Assembly: GCA_012103075.1 (NCBI GenBank) | Contig: JAAVLQ010000001.1 | Location: forward strand, 2,394,001 to 2,458,000 | Length of the DNA stretch: 64,000 bases | Direction of reading: 5' to 3' | DNA from: Brucella cytisi | GTDB lineage: Bacteria > Pseudomonadota > Alphaproteobacteria > Rhizobiales > Rhizobiaceae | Shown: piece after piece, positions 13,452 through 22,909 of the stretch | Position numbering within the stretch: the stretch's first letter is position 1 | Layout of the letters: each line of letters opens with the position of its first letter | Position numbers and translations under genes: made by a program | The notes under the pieces: generated by a model | Databases searched by the model: none | What the model was told of the DNA's origin: nothing | What the model saw: the letters and a program-made list of their open reading frames with translations, nothing else

Positions 13452-13766
13452 ATGTCCATTCACAATAGCAAACAAAGCGTGATGGAAGCGAAACTGACCA
13501 CGACTTTCGCTCCCCGAACGGCTTGAAGTCATTAATGAAAGTCATCTCCACGCCGGGCATCATCATGAAGAGCGCGGTCATCATGAAGTCTATGACGGCA
13601 CCGGCGAAACACACTTTCGCATCCGTATCGTTGCCCAAGCTTTTGCCGGAATGAGTCGCATTCAGCGCCACCGCGCCATTAACGAACTTTTGAAGGAAGA
13701 ACTGGATAGCGGCGTCCATGCACTTGCACTGGAGCCTTCCGCTCTGGCGAAGCAACGCGGCGCTGA
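13452..13766 (+). CDS. bolA: BolA-family protein (frameshifted)
   Basis: A BolA/IbaG-type small protein, probably a partner of monothiol glutaredoxin in Fe-S handling. After correction it reads ERLEVINESHLHAGHH, then the loop HHEVYDGTGETHFRIRIV, FAGMSRIQRHRAINELL and DSGVHALALEPSAPGEA. Breaks are near 13513 (CCCC for CCC) and 13745 (missing C in GCTCCTGGCG), and the stop would be 13764-13766. It is divergent from the J-domain gene. The fold motif (E-HxGH...HF-I) is clear; start and stop depend on the corrections. Confidence 0.85.
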
Positions 13767-13861
13767 GCAGCTTCACGACTATCCATCACTCGGCATCCGG
13801 CCTCGACATGCCGTCCCAGACGGGCACGTCTCTTCCCCTGATCAGATCCGGCATAAACCAC

Positions 13862-13907
13862 GGAATATATACAAAGGCGCCCTTTCGGGCGCCTTTGTAT
13901 ATATTCC
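13862..13907. terminator. Perfect 21-bp inverted repeat, probable strong terminator of bolA
   Basis: The arms 13862-13882 and 13887-13907 are exactly complementary over 21 bp around the loop TTTC. The inner part is GC-rich (GGCGCCC/GGGCGCC) and the outer part AT-rich (GGAATATATACAAA), so transcripts from either strand end in a U-containing 3' arm. It lies 95 bp after the corrected bolA stop. Confidence 0.75.
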
Positions 13908-14354
13908 AGATAGATCGAACTTTGAGGAGAGAAGAAATTCGGGGATAGTATCTATTGCTAGTACCAATAGACCAAGACTGTATTTCTCTAATTATAAAAC
14001 AGGTCGTAGGCGATTTTCGCCGCAGTTTTCGTATCCAAACATAAGCCATATATAATGGATGCCACCGGATTATTAGTAGCCTTATTGTTGCCAAAAACAA
14101 TTGTATAGAAGAGTATATTTTCAATAATTTCAAAAAGAATTTTTTTCTATTACTAGTAGTTGTATCCGCCATATATTAGACTAGAATAATATTATATCGT
14201 TTTATTATTACTTATATTTAATACTGAAACGCGCACAAGAAACCGGAAAAACAACGCCAGCCCGGCCAGATTTTCCGGCCGAAAACTGGCTTTAATCTGG
14301 GATTAAAATATTCAGAAACAAAGTGTTAGGTGGAAACTGCTCCCGTGATAGCTT
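13908..14354. other. AT-rich intergenic stretch without a supported gene
   Basis: This spacer between bolA and the CorC-like gene is visibly AT-richer than its surroundings, with runs such as TATTTTCAATAATTTC and TTATTATTACTTATATTTAATA and several CTAG tetramers, which are rare nearby. A 128-codon minus-strand frame (13786-14172) crosses the perfect palindrome and has no ribosome-binding site. I do not call it. The last 100 bp return to normal composition. Confidence 0.5.
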
Positions 14355-15662
14355 TCAGCGCGGAAGCGCTGCAACTATGGGCGCAGGCTTTCCATCGGCA
14401 TCAAGTGGCACGATGCGCAGCCGTGTCAGGCGATTCTTTTCCTTCTTCAGGACGGAAAAGCGCTTCCCGTAAAAGGTGAAAGCCTGTTTCACTTCTGGAA
14501 TGGTCTGGGTCTCATGAATGACCAGACCGGCAATCGTTGTCGCTTCCTCATCCGGCAAAGACCAGTCAAGCGCGCGGTTGATATCGCGAATCGGCAGCGA
14601 TCCGTCGACAATCACCGAACCATCCGGCTGCAGGCGAACGCCCCGGATTTCGATATCGTGTTCGTCGGCAATATCGCCGACGATTTCTTCCAGAATATCC
14701 TCAAGCGTCACCAGTCCCTGCACGTCACCATACTCGTCGACGACGATGGCGATATGCGCCTTGCGGCGGAGAAACGCGTCGAGTTGGTCCTGCAACGTGG
14801 TCGTGTCGGGCACGAACCACGGCTTGCGCGCGACCTTCATGATGTCGATGCGCTTGAAATCATTGTCGACGTCGTAAAGCGCGCGCAGCAGGTCCTTGGT
14901 GTGAATAATGCCGACAATATTATCGATATCGTCGCGCCAGAGCGGCATACGTGTATGCGGGCTGGCCAGAATATCGCGCACGATCTCATCCGCCGGAGCA
15001 TCGGCATTGACGGTGCCCATCGAGGTCCGGTGCACCATGACGTCGCTGACTTCCAGCTCCTTGAGGTCGAGCAGGCCGCCCAGCTGGTCGCGATCTTCCT
15101 TGATGAGCGACTTGTCGCGATGCAGCACCTCGACCGCACCACGCAATTCCTCTTGCGGGCTCAACATGGACCGACCGGCGGCAAGATTGATGCCGCAAAG
15201 CTTCAGGATCGCGCGCACAATGCGGTTCACCGCACTGGAAATCGGGCCGAGGATCAGGACGACCAGCGACACGCCGCGTGCAACGGCAAGCGAAAACCGG
15301 TCTGGGCCGGAAATCGCCCAGGATTTCGGCAGCACTTCCGCGAAGATGACCAGAATGACCGTCATTGCCAGCGTGGCATAAGCAACGCCCGCATCGCCGA
15401 ACAGGTTCAAAAAGATGCTGGTGGCAATGGAGGACGCCAGAATATTGGCGAGGTTGTTGCCGATCAGAAGCGCACCGATCAGCCGGTCGCGACGACTGAT
15501 GAGGCGCTGGACCAGCCCTGCGCGCTCATCGCCATTATGTTCGAGCGTGTGCATCCGGGCTCGAGACGCCGCCGTCAGCGCCGTTTCGGACCCGGAAAAG
15601 AATGCTGAGAGAATGACGCAGAGCAGGATGATGCCGCACATAACCCAGAGCTCGAAAGCCAT
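14355..15662 (-). CDS. CNNM/CorC (HlyC/TlyC-type) membrane protein
   Basis: This 435-residue integral membrane protein has an N-terminal DUF21/CNNM domain with helices starting MAFELWVMCGIILLCVILSAFFSGSE (partly written; SGSETALTA motif) and TVILVIFAEVLPKSWA. It is followed by two CBS domains (HTRMPLWRDDIDNIVG; IAIVVDEYGDVQGLVTLEDILEEIVG) and a C-terminal CorC/HlyC domain. Relatives act in Mg2+/Co2+ efflux; the old hemolysin name is historical. Uninterrupted. It is followed by no obvious terminator and precedes nothing in the same direction for 600 bp. Confidence 0.92.
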   Translation of the reverse strand: MAFELWVMCGIILLCVILSAFFSGSETALTAASRARMHTLEHNGDERAGLVQRLISRRDRLIGALLIGNNLANILASSIATSIFLNLFGDAGVAYATLAMTVILVIFAEVLPKSWAISGPDRFSLAVARGVSLVVLILGPISSAVNRIVRAILKLCGINLAAGRSMLSPQEELRGAVEVLHRDKSLIKEDRDQLGGLLDLKELEVSDVMVHRTSMGTVNADAPADEIVRDILASPHTRMPLWRDDIDNIVGIIHTKDLLRALYDVDNDFKRIDIMKVARKPWFVPDTTTLQDQLDAFLRRKAHIAIVVDEYGDVQGLVTLEDILEEIVGDIADEHDIEIRGVRLQPDGSVIVDGSLPIRDINRALDWSLPDEEATTIAGLVIHETQTIPEVKQAFTFYGKRFSVLKKEKNRLTRLRIVPLDADGKPAPIVAALPR

Positions 15663-15675
15663 CCGCCTTATCCTC

Positions 15676-16811
15676 TTATTTCGTTTCCAGACGTTCTTTC
15701 AAAAATTCCAGCACTGCGGCTGGCGGCACGTCCTTGGCAATAAAGGACTGGCCGATGCCGCACGTCAGGATGAAGGTGAGCGCACCACGCGCCACTTTCT
15801 TGTCCTGCGCAATATAATCCATCAGCTTTTCCGCCGGTGGCAACCCGCCCGGAACATCCGACAGCCTGTATGGCAGCCCGACGGCTTTCAGATGCGCCTC
15901 AACGCGCTCCGCATCCTCGATGCCGCACAGGTTCATCTTGACCGAGAAGCGATGGGCCAGCGCCATACCGATAGCGACACCTTCACCATGCACCAGACGT
16001 GTCGAATCGTAGCCCGTTGCCGTTTCCAGCGCGTGGCCGAAAGTATGGCCGAGATTGAGAAGCGCCCGATCGCCGGTTTCGCGCTCGTCGCGCGCGACAA
16101 CGGCTGCCTTGCAGCGGCAGGATTCAGCGATGGCTTGCGTCCGTGCCGCCCCGCCGGGAAGACCTCCTGCCAGTTCTGTTCCAGCCATTCGAAAAAATCC
16201 GGACGGTCGATCAGGCCGTATTTCGCAACTTCGGCGTAACCGGCCCGGAATTCACGCGGGCTCAGTGTGTCGAGAACCTCCGTATCGGCCAGAACCAGCT
16301 GCGGCTGATAAAAGACACCGACGAGATTTTTACCATGTGCCGTGTTGATCCCGGTCTTGCCACCGACCGAGGAATCTACCTGCGACAGGAGAGAAGTCGG
16401 CATCTGCACGAAATTCATGCCGCGCCGCACGATACCGGCGACGAAACCCGAAAGATCGCCAACCACACCGCCGCCAAATGCCACGACCGCGTCGCCGCGC
16501 TCCAGACGCGCCGCCAGTACGGCATTGGTGACGGTTTCCAGCGTGCCGAAGGATTTGGACTTTTCGCCCGGCGCAACAATCACCGGCGTCACATCGATAC
16601 CGGCCTTGGCGAAGCTTGCTGTCAGGCGCTCCAGATGCGCCTTGGCAACATTTTCGTCCGTTACCACCGCCACGCGCACGCCTTTCAGACGCTTCGCCAA
16701 CTCCTCGCCTGCACGATCCACCAGCCCCTTGCCGATCAGAATATCGTAGGAGCGGTCACCAAGTGACACGGGAACAGTGGTAACACCTAGAGCGGTGGAA
16801 GGCACGTTCAT
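15676..16811 (-). CDS. aroB: 3-dehydroquinate synthase (frameshifted)
   Basis: The second shikimate-pathway step, DAHP to 3-dehydroquinate, NAD- and metal-dependent. It has APGEKSKSF, the NAD site [36 protein letters not shown], and after the break the metal ligands [11 protein letters not shown] and [11 protein letters not shown]. One break near 16160 (in the GGAAGACCTCCTGCC region) separates the two halves. I take the ATG at 16811, preceded by GGAG, over the one at 16829. It lies directly downstream of aroK. Confidence 0.95.
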
Positions 16812-16866
16812 GCGTAGTCTCCAATACATGCGGCGAAGACATCGGTGGCTTGTTCTACCGGACCGA

Positions 16867-17457
16867 TTATGCCTCTAATCTTTCGAGATGATCCGCCAGA
16901 ACATCGAGCAGTTCGGCAGCGATCACTTCCTTCTTGTCATCCCGCGTCATCAGCTGAAGGTCGGCCAACGCATAGACGGGATAACGTTCATTCATCAGCC
17001 GCAGCATGACGCCGCGCGGATCGCTGTTTTTCAGCAGCGGGCGGTTCTGGCGGCGCGATACGCGCTCCATCAGAATATCGATTTCCGCATTGAGCCAGAC
17101 GGAAACACCTGCACGACCGATTGCCGCGCGTGTTTCGGCATTCATATAGGCCCCGCCGCCGGTGGCCAGAACCATCGGTCCGTCTTCGAGCAGGCGCATG
17201 ATGACGCGACGTTCGAGATCGCGGAACTCGACCTCGCCATATGCTTCAAACAATTCAGGAATGGTCATGCGGGAAACCGCTTCGATCTCCGTATCGGCAT
17301 CGCGAAACGGCAGGCCGAGCAAGGCTGCAGCCTTGCGTCCGACGGTGGATTTGCCTGCGCCCATCAGCCCCACGAGCACTACGACTTTCGAACCGAGAAG
17401 ATCGCGGATCAGCTCCGCTTTCTCATGTAGATTGTTTTGTTTTGTCGTGCTGCTCAT
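16867..17457 (-). CDS. aroK: Shikimate kinase
   Basis: Phosphorylates shikimate at O3 with ATP. Walker A is [11 protein letters not shown], the shikimate-binding Asp is in [15 protein letters not shown] is the substrate loop, and the lid Arg lies in RQNRPLL. About 196 residues from MSSTTKQN. An in-frame upstream ATG at 17487 would add ten residues. Intact. aroK and aroB are 56 bp apart on the same strand, forming an aroKB operon. Confidence 0.95.
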   Translation of the reverse strand: MSSTTKQNNLHEKAELIRDLLGSKVVVLVGLMGAGKSTVGRKAAALLGLPFRDADTEIEAVSRMTIPELFEAYGEVEFRDLERRVIMRLLEDGPMVLATGGGAYMNAETRAAIGRAGVSVWLNAEIDILMERVSRRQNRPLLKNSDPRGVMLRLMNERYPVYALADLQLMTRDDKKEVIAAELLDVLADHLERLEA

Positions 17458-17631
17458 TGACCTCGTCCATTTGCTCCGGTTCCACATGAAAAACAGGACG
17501 ACGTCAATTGCTTTGATTGGTTTTCAGGGCGTGCATGGCCGCAAGCAAGGCTTTTTTGCATGATTGGGCTCTTGTCTCCTCTTTCATTCCTCCTCCTTGC
17601 TTTCGTCCCAATGCCACAGCATAAAAGATGA

Positions 17632-17868
17632 ATGCCTACGCTAACGCGCCTCGTCCTCTTTGTCGCCCTTGTCGCCGCCGTCGTTTATGGCGCGATGTAT
17701 GCACTTGCCAATTTCGTTGAGCCGGACACACGCGAGATCACTGTCGAAATACCGGCTTCGAAGCTGAAACCGGTCACGATTATTCCTCCGCCAGCTCCCG
17801 CAGCCGAGCTTGCCCCTGCGGAGACCGCCGATACGGCGCCCCAATCGCCGCAGACACCGCAGGAGTGA
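17632..17868 (+). CDS. Small single-pass membrane protein with Pro/Ala-rich tail
   Basis: A 78-residue protein: one N-terminal transmembrane helix ([22 protein letters not shown]), then a short periplasmic segment and a Pro/Ala/Glu-rich low-complexity tail ([22 protein letters not shown]). No enzyme domain. The stop overlaps the xerD start by four bases (GTGA), which argues for translational coupling. The function is unknown to me. Confidence 0.75.
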   Translation: MPTLTRLVLFVALVAAVVYGAMYALANFVEPDTREITVEIPASKLKPVTIIPPPAPAAELAPAETADTAPQSPQTPQE

Positions 17869-18794
17869 CGATGCGCGCATCGCTGGCGATCGAGAACTTT
17901 CTGGAAATGATGAGCGCCGAACGGGGCGCGGCGGAAAACACGCTTGAATCCTACCGGCGCGATCTTGAGGCGGTGGCAGAGGCGCTGTCGGCCCGAGGCG
18001 TCAATCTTGCCGAAGCGGGAGCGGACCATATTCGCAGCGCCATCGATGCCATGGCAACGGAAGGTTTTGCCGCAACATCGCAAGCCCGACGTCTGTCGGC
18101 GCTACGCCAGTTCTTCCGCTTTCTCTATTCGGAAGGTTATCGGGAGGACGATCCAACCGGTACGGTCGATGCGCCGAAAAAGCAGAAGCCTTTGCCGAAA
18201 ATCATGAGCGTTGAGAACGTCACAAAACTACTCGACCGCGCAGCGCTTGAAACCAGCGAAGAAGCGGAACCGGCCGAGCGCTTCAAGGCGCTGCGTCTTC
18301 ACGCTCTCATTGAAACACTTTATGCCACCGGCATGCGCGTTTCCGAACTTGTCGGCCTGCCGGTCGGCGTTGCGCGCACCGACCACCGCTTCCTGCTGGT
18401 TCGCGGCAAGGGCTCCAAGGAACGCATGGTTCCGCTTTCGCCCAAAGCACGTGAGGCGCTGCAGCGCTTTCTCGCCTTGCGGGATTCCCTGCCCGGCAGC
18501 GATGATAATCCATGGCTGTTTCCGGCTTTTTCGGAAAGCGGCCATCTGGCGCGTCAGGTTTTTGCCCGCGAACTGAAAGGGCTTGCCGCACGGGCAGGAT
18601 TATCGGCGGCAGCCGTTTCACCGCACGTGCTTCGCCATGCCTTTGCCAGCCATCTGCTGCAGAACGGTGCCGATCTGCGTACCGTGCAGCAATTGCTCGG
18701 CCACGCCGACATTTCAACGACGCAAATCTATACGCATGTGCTGGAGGAAAGACTGCATAAGCTTGTCAGCGAGCATCATCCGCTTGCCGATTAG
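17865..18794 (+). CDS. xerD: Tyrosine recombinase XerD
   Basis: A site-specific recombinase that, with XerC, resolves chromosome dimers at dif. It has an N-terminal SAM-like core-binding domain (residues 5-95) and a catalytic domain with Arg in [38 protein letters not shown] (catalytic Tyr) and [10 protein letters not shown]. At 309 residues it is full length and uninterrupted. The start may be the GTG at 17865 or the ATG at 17871. XerD rather than XerC is inferred from overall pattern and the accA neighbourhood. Confidence 0.9.
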   Translation: MTMRASLAIENFLEMMSAERGAAENTLESYRRDLEAVAEALSARGVNLAEAGADHIRSAIDAMATEGFAATSQARRLSALRQFFRFLYSEGYREDDPTGTVDAPKKQKPLPKIMSVENVTKLLDRAALETSEEAEPAERFKALRLHALIETLYATGMRVSELVGLPVGVARTDHRFLLVRGKGSKERMVPLSPKAREALQRFLALRDSLPGSDDNPWLFPAFSESGHLARQVFARELKGLAARAGLSAAAVSPHVLRHAFASHLLQNGADLRTVQQLLGHADISTTQIYTHVLEERLHKLVSEHHPLAD

Positions 18795-18929
18795 CCTCTG
18801 TCCGGTTATGAGAAAGTCGAAAATTTGCAAGATGAGCCAGTAGTGAATATGTAAAGCGCCGTAAAATAGCCTTTTTCCGGCTCGCAATAGCGCTAATCCC
18901 TTTGGAAAAAGCACGAACAGTCAGGCCCG

Positions 18930-19883
18930 ATGTACAACTATCTCGATTTTGAAAAACCCGTCGCCGACCTCGAAGGCCAGATTCTGGAGCTGAAGAAGCT
19001 CGCACAGGAACAAGGCAGCGTCGAGATGAGCGACGAGATTCGTCGCCTCGAGAAGCGTTCGGCCGATGCGCTGAAGGACATCTATCGCAAGCTGACACCA
19101 TGGCAGAAGGCGCAGATCGCCCGCCATCCGGACCGTCCGCACTGTCTGGAATATATCGACCGGCTGTTCACCGAATTCACACCACTTGCCGGTGATCGCA
19201 AGTTCGCCAATGACGAAGCCATTCAGGCTGGCTTCGGTCGCTTCAACGGTCAGGCCGTCGCGATCATCGGGCAGGAAAAAGGTTCCGACACCAAGACGCG
19301 CCTGAAGCACAATTTCGGCTCGGCACGCCCGGAAGGCTATCGCAAAGCTGTCCGCATCATGGAAATGGCGGACCGTTTCCAGCTGCCGCTCATCACCTTC
19401 GTCGATACCGCAGGCGCTTATCCGGTGTCAGCGCCGAGGAACGCGGTCAGGCCGAAGCCATTGCCCGCTCGACGGCAGAGTGCCTCCGGCTGCGCGTTCC
19501 GGTCATCTCGATCATCATCGGTGAAGGCGGTTCTGGTGGCGCAATCGCCATCGCCGTTGCAAACCGCGTCTATATGCTTGAGCATTCTATCTATTCGGTG
19601 ATCTCGCCCGAAGGTGCTGCGTCGATCCTCTGGCACGATTCGACCCGCGCCAAGGATGCCGCTTCCAACATGCGCATCACCGCACAGGATTTGTTCGATC
19701 TCAAGATCATCGACGGCATCATTCCCGAACCTATGGGTGGCGCGCATCGCGGCAAAGGAAGCCGTCATCGATGCGGCTGGCGACATCATCACCGCGTCGC
19801 TGCGTTCGATGAAGGATATCGATGGCGAAACGCTGAAGCAGGAACGCCGCCAGAAATTCCTCGAAATCGGCCGCAACATCTGA
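18930..19883 (+). CDS. accA: Acetyl-CoA carboxylase carboxyltransferase subunit alpha (frameshifted)
   Basis: AccA with AccD transfers CO2 from carboxybiotin to acetyl-CoA, the committed step in fatty-acid synthesis. [18 protein letters not shown] opens the gene, followed by [49 protein letters not shown] and [15 protein letters not shown]. Breaks lie near 19428 (CCGGTG for CCGGGTG) and 19755 (AAA for AA), after which the tail ends in [11 protein letters not shown]. About 317 residues after correction. It is indispensable in bacteria, so these breaks are almost certainly not real. Confidence 0.96.
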
Positions 19884-19899
19884 TTCTCACCGAAAATTG

Positions 19900-19993
19900 A
19901 AGCGCCTCCCGAAAAGTGTAATGCGGTTTTCGGAGTGAGATGCGCGGCTCAAAAAAAAAAGAAGACCTGTCCGGGAGGCCTCGCGCCTCCCGG
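19900..19993. repeat. Dispersed repeat copy followed by a terminator-like hairpin
   Basis: 19900-19950 (AGCGCCTCCCGAAAAGTG...GCGGTTTTCGG...GAGATGCGCGG) is a copy of the dispersed palindromic repeat. It is followed by ten A and by the stem CCGGGAGGC (19971-19979) with GCCTCCCGG (19985-19993). This lies just after accA and could end its transcript. Confidence 0.7.
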
Positions 19994-20042
19994 ATTTGCA
20001 TCATGCTGCAAATTCGGCCATATTGCCGACGCGCTGGATTTC

Positions 20043-20150
20043 AAAGCATGTCGCGGAAAAGTGGAAACCGGTTTTCTGGAACCGACATGCTCCAGAAAAT
20101 AAACAGCTAAAGCGCATCGCAAAGATATGATAGAACGCGACGCGCTTTAG
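20043..20150. repeat. Second dispersed repeat copy and a 9-bp inverted repeat
   Basis: 20043-20092 carries AAAGCATGTCGCGGAAAAGTGGAAACCGG and its mirror ending CCGACATGCTC. It is followed by the inverted repeat CTAAAGCGC (20107-20115) with GCGCTTTAG (20142-20150). Together with the preceding copy it fills the 385-bp gap between accA and the L,D-transpeptidase gene, which has no coding frame I can support. Confidence 0.7.
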
Positions 20151-20268
20151 CTATCTGAGCAAGGATTTATAAACGATACCGTAAGGTTTCAGTTTTAAAA
20201 TTCGACGTTCAGGAAATTGGCTTTTGCTCATAAAGTCTCTGGCGTAGCTCTAACAGACTCGATGCGAC

Positions 20269-21506
20269 ATGAAGATCAGAACCGCAATTCTAGGCTCCGT
20301 AATGACAACCGCGCTCCTCGCGGGCTGTCAGGGTTCGTCCGTATCCGATCTAAGCCTCCGGGCCGAGAAGCCGCTTCCCGAGAAAGTCGTTGCCAAGATG
20401 AAGGCGAAGGGCATGACCCGCACCTCGCCGATCATGGTGCGCATTTTCAAGGAAGAAGGCACACTCGAGGTCTGGAAGCAGAAGAACAACGGCAAGTACG
20501 ACCAGATCGCGTCCTACGACATCTGCAAATGGTCGGGCAAGCTCGGGCCGAAATATATCGAGGGTGACCGTCAGGCGCCGGAAGGTTTCTACAACGTCCG
20601 CCCCGCCCAGATGAATCCGAAATCGAGCTATTATCTCTCGTTCAACATCGGCTTCCCCAACGCCTATGACCGCGCCAATGGCCGCACGGGCCAGCACCTG
20701 ATGGTGCATGGCGCATGCTCGTCGTCGGGCTGTTACTCGATGACCGACGAACAGGTTGCCGAGATTTACGCCTTCGGTCGCGACGCCTTCAAGGGCGGCC
20801 AGCGCGACTTCCAGATTCAGGCATTTCCGTTCCGTATGACGGCCGCCAACATGGCGCGATACAAGAGCGACCCGAACTATTCCTTCTGGAAGATGCTGAA
20901 GCAGGGCTACGACTCTTTCGAGGTCACCAAGGTGCCACCAAAGGTCGATGTCTGCGAGAAGCGCTATGTGTTCAACGTCGCGACACCGGACGGCCAGCCT
21001 CTGTCCGCAACGGACGCCTGCCCGCCTTCGGCTGGCGGCGAGGCCATGTCCTATGCGTCTTACGAAAAGACCTACCAGTCGGCATTCAGCGCCAGCCAGA
21101 AGGCACCGGCACCGTCCATTCAGGGCATCGCCGAAGCCAAGCTCGTCTCCGCACGGGCGCTGCGCGTGCACGCGGTGAAAAGGTAACGCGGGAACCGCCG
21201 TCACTCACCGCTTCTTCCGCTGAAAAGGCGGGCGCACCGGACATTCGCCCGGCAACGCCAGCCGCACAGCCGACAGCCATTGCTGCAACGCCGCAACCGG
21301 CTGCTGTTCCGGCTCAGCCGACGACACAGACCGCAGCGGTGCCCGCACCACAGCCAAACCCGGCTGCAGCGCAGGCTGCTCAGTCTGTTTCACCCCGGGT
21401 CTCTCCAATGACGACCGCCAGCACGGTGGCGCAGAATGTCGAACAGCCGGCAGCTGTCGCAGCCCCCGAACCGAAGAAGCCATGGTGGAAGATCATCGGG
21501 AACTGA
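20269..21506 (+). CDS. YafK-type L,D-transpeptidase lipoprotein with Pro/Ala-rich tail (frameshifted near the end)
   Basis: A lipoprotein signal (ALLAGC lipobox, Cys about residue 20) is followed by a YkuD/L,D-transpeptidase catalytic domain: HLMVHGACSSSGCYSM contains the His and the S-x-G-C catalytic Cys. Relatives (YafK/DpaA type) cut or make L,D bonds in peptidoglycan or its lipoprotein links. Preceding domain: PIMVRIFKEEGTLEVWKQ and GFYNVRPAQMNPKSSYYLSFNIG (partly written). After a break near 21165 the frame continues into a roughly 100-residue Ala/Pro/Gln/Thr-rich tail ending KPWWKIIGN. The stop overlaps the next start (TGATG). Confidence 0.86.
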
Positions 21507-21741
21507 TGGCCTTGCAGGATGACATTCCTGTCTACGACCTAAGGGGGCTTAAATGCCCCCTTCCGGTTTTGAAAACCCGCAATCGTCTGGAAAAATGCCG
21601 AGCGAAGCGCTTCTCTGGGTGGAAGCGACCGATCCGCTGTCCGGCATCGACATCCCGCATTTCTGCACGCTGGAAGGCCACGCCCCGGTCGCGCAGGAAC
21701 ACCAAGGGACGTTGCATCGCTTCCTTATTCGTAAGAAATAA
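21506..21741 (+). CDS. tusA: TusA-family sulfurtransferase (frameshifted)
   Basis: A small sulfur-carrier protein. The signature DLRGLKCPLPVLKTR holds the active Cys in CPxP. After a break near 21592 (A run one short) the rest reads MPSEALLWVEATDPLSGIDIP and ends HRFLIRKK. About 78 residues. It overlaps the L,D-transpeptidase stop. It may act in tRNA thiolation or in sulfur relay; context does not decide. Confidence 0.9.
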
Positions 21742-21744
21742 GTA

Positions 21745-22908
21745 TCAGCTCCGGGGCGAAAAACCCGGAATAGCCAGCGGATTTTCCATCAGCGCGGCAC
21801 GGTCTGGCCTATCGAGCGCAGGACGCCCCAAAAACGCATCAAAAAGCTCGCGAACATAGGTTTCCGGCAGATCCTTCACGATCATCACCAGAAGCGTTTC
21901 CCGCTTATCCTGCGGCCATTGCGGCAGGCGTGCTGGCGGATGGAAAATTTTCTGCACCCCATGAATCACGACAGGGCGATCCGGGTCTTCGGCAATCTGC
22001 ACGATCCCTTTCACACGCAGAAGCTTCTCTCCATGCGTCGAACGCAGAAGATCGGGGAACATGTCGAAGGTCGATAGCGGGATCGGCGCATCGTGACGAA
22101 GCGAAAAGGACCGGATCGCATCGTCATGGTGATGATGATGGTCGTGATCGCAATCCGGCCCGCAAACATGGTCATGCCCATGAGAATGCCCGTGATGCGA
22201 ATGCCCATGATGGGAGTGGTCATGATGACCATCCTCATAGGCTTCCGCTTTGAGCCAGCGCTGCACGTCCGCCGATTTCGTTTCCGGATTATAGAGACCG
22301 CATTCAAAAAGCGCCGCATAACCCGTGCGCTCTTCACCGGCTTCCAGAATGTCTGCGCCGGGATTGAGCGCATGAAGACGCGCCTTCAAGGCTGCCAGTC
22401 CTGACTGCGCTTCCGGCAGATCGGTTTTGGTCAGCACGATGCGGTCGGCCATTGCCGCCTGCTTGACGGCTTCCTCGTGATTGTCGAGCGTCGCCATGCC
22501 GTTGACGGCATCCACGGTCGCCAGAACACCGTCCAGCCTGAAAGCCTGCATGAGCACCGGATGCCCCATGATCGAATGCAGCACCGGCGCCGGATCGGCG
22601 AGCCCGGTGGTTTCGATGATGACGCGCTTCAGCGCCTTGATGCGCCCGGTCTGGAGCCGGTCGATCAGGTCGGCCAGCGTATCCACCAGCTCGCCGCGCA
22701 CCGTGCAGCACAGGCAGCCGTCGGAAAGCTCGATCACGCCCTCGCTCGCCTGCTCAACCAGCAGATGATCAATGCTGATCTCGCCGAACTCGTTGATGAT
22801 GACCGCCGTATCGCTCAGCGCCGGATCTTTCAGAAGCCGGTTGAGAAGCGTCGTCTTGCCTGAACCAAGAAAACCGGTCAGCACGGAAACGGGAATGGGA
22901 TTCGGCAT
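21745..22908 (-). CDS. COG0523 (CobW/ZigA-type) metallochaperone GTPase with His-rich loop
   Basis: A G3E-family GTPase of 387 residues: P-loop TGFLGSGKTTLLNRLL, the CxCC metal motif in DGCLCCTVRGE, ETTGLADPAPV, and TKTDLPEA as guanine-specificity loop. A long His-rich loop (DGHHDHSHHGHSHHGHSH, then CGPDCDHDHHHHHDD) precedes the CobW C-terminal domain. The His richness favours a zinc role over the cobalt chelatase role. The frame is open 156 bp upstream, but MPNPIPVSVL is the natural start, one base after the stop of the upstream carboxypeptidase gene. Confidence 0.9.
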   Translation of the reverse strand: MPNPIPVSVLTGFLGSGKTTLLNRLLKDPALSDTAVIINEFGEISIDHLLVEQASEGVIELSDGCLCCTVRGELVDTLADLIDRLQTGRIKALKRVIIETTGLADPAPVLHSIMGHPVLMQAFRLDGVLATVDAVNGMATLDNHEEAVKQAAMADRIVLTKTDLPEAQSGLAALKARLHALNPGADILEAGEERTGYAALFECGLYNPETKSADVQRWLKAEAYEDGHHDHSHHGHSHHGHSHGHDHVCGPDCDHDHHHHHDDAIRSFSLRHDAPIPLSTFDMFPDLLRSTHGEKLLRVKGIVQIAEDPDRPVVIHGVQKIFHPPARLPQWPQDKRETLLVMIVKDLPETYVRELFDAFLGRPALDRPDRAALMENPLAIPGFSPRS

Positions 22909-22909
22909 A

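Noticed and set aside
13786..14172. 128-codon minus-strand frame across the palindrome (MADTTTSNRKKFF...)
   Set aside because: It runs through a perfect hairpin and into bolA, has no ribosome-binding site and no coding periodicity I can see.
14514..15608. 364-codon plus-strand open frame opposite the CorC-like gene
   Set aside because: The minus strand encodes an intact CBS/CorC protein over the same bases; the antisense product has no motif or ribosome-binding site.
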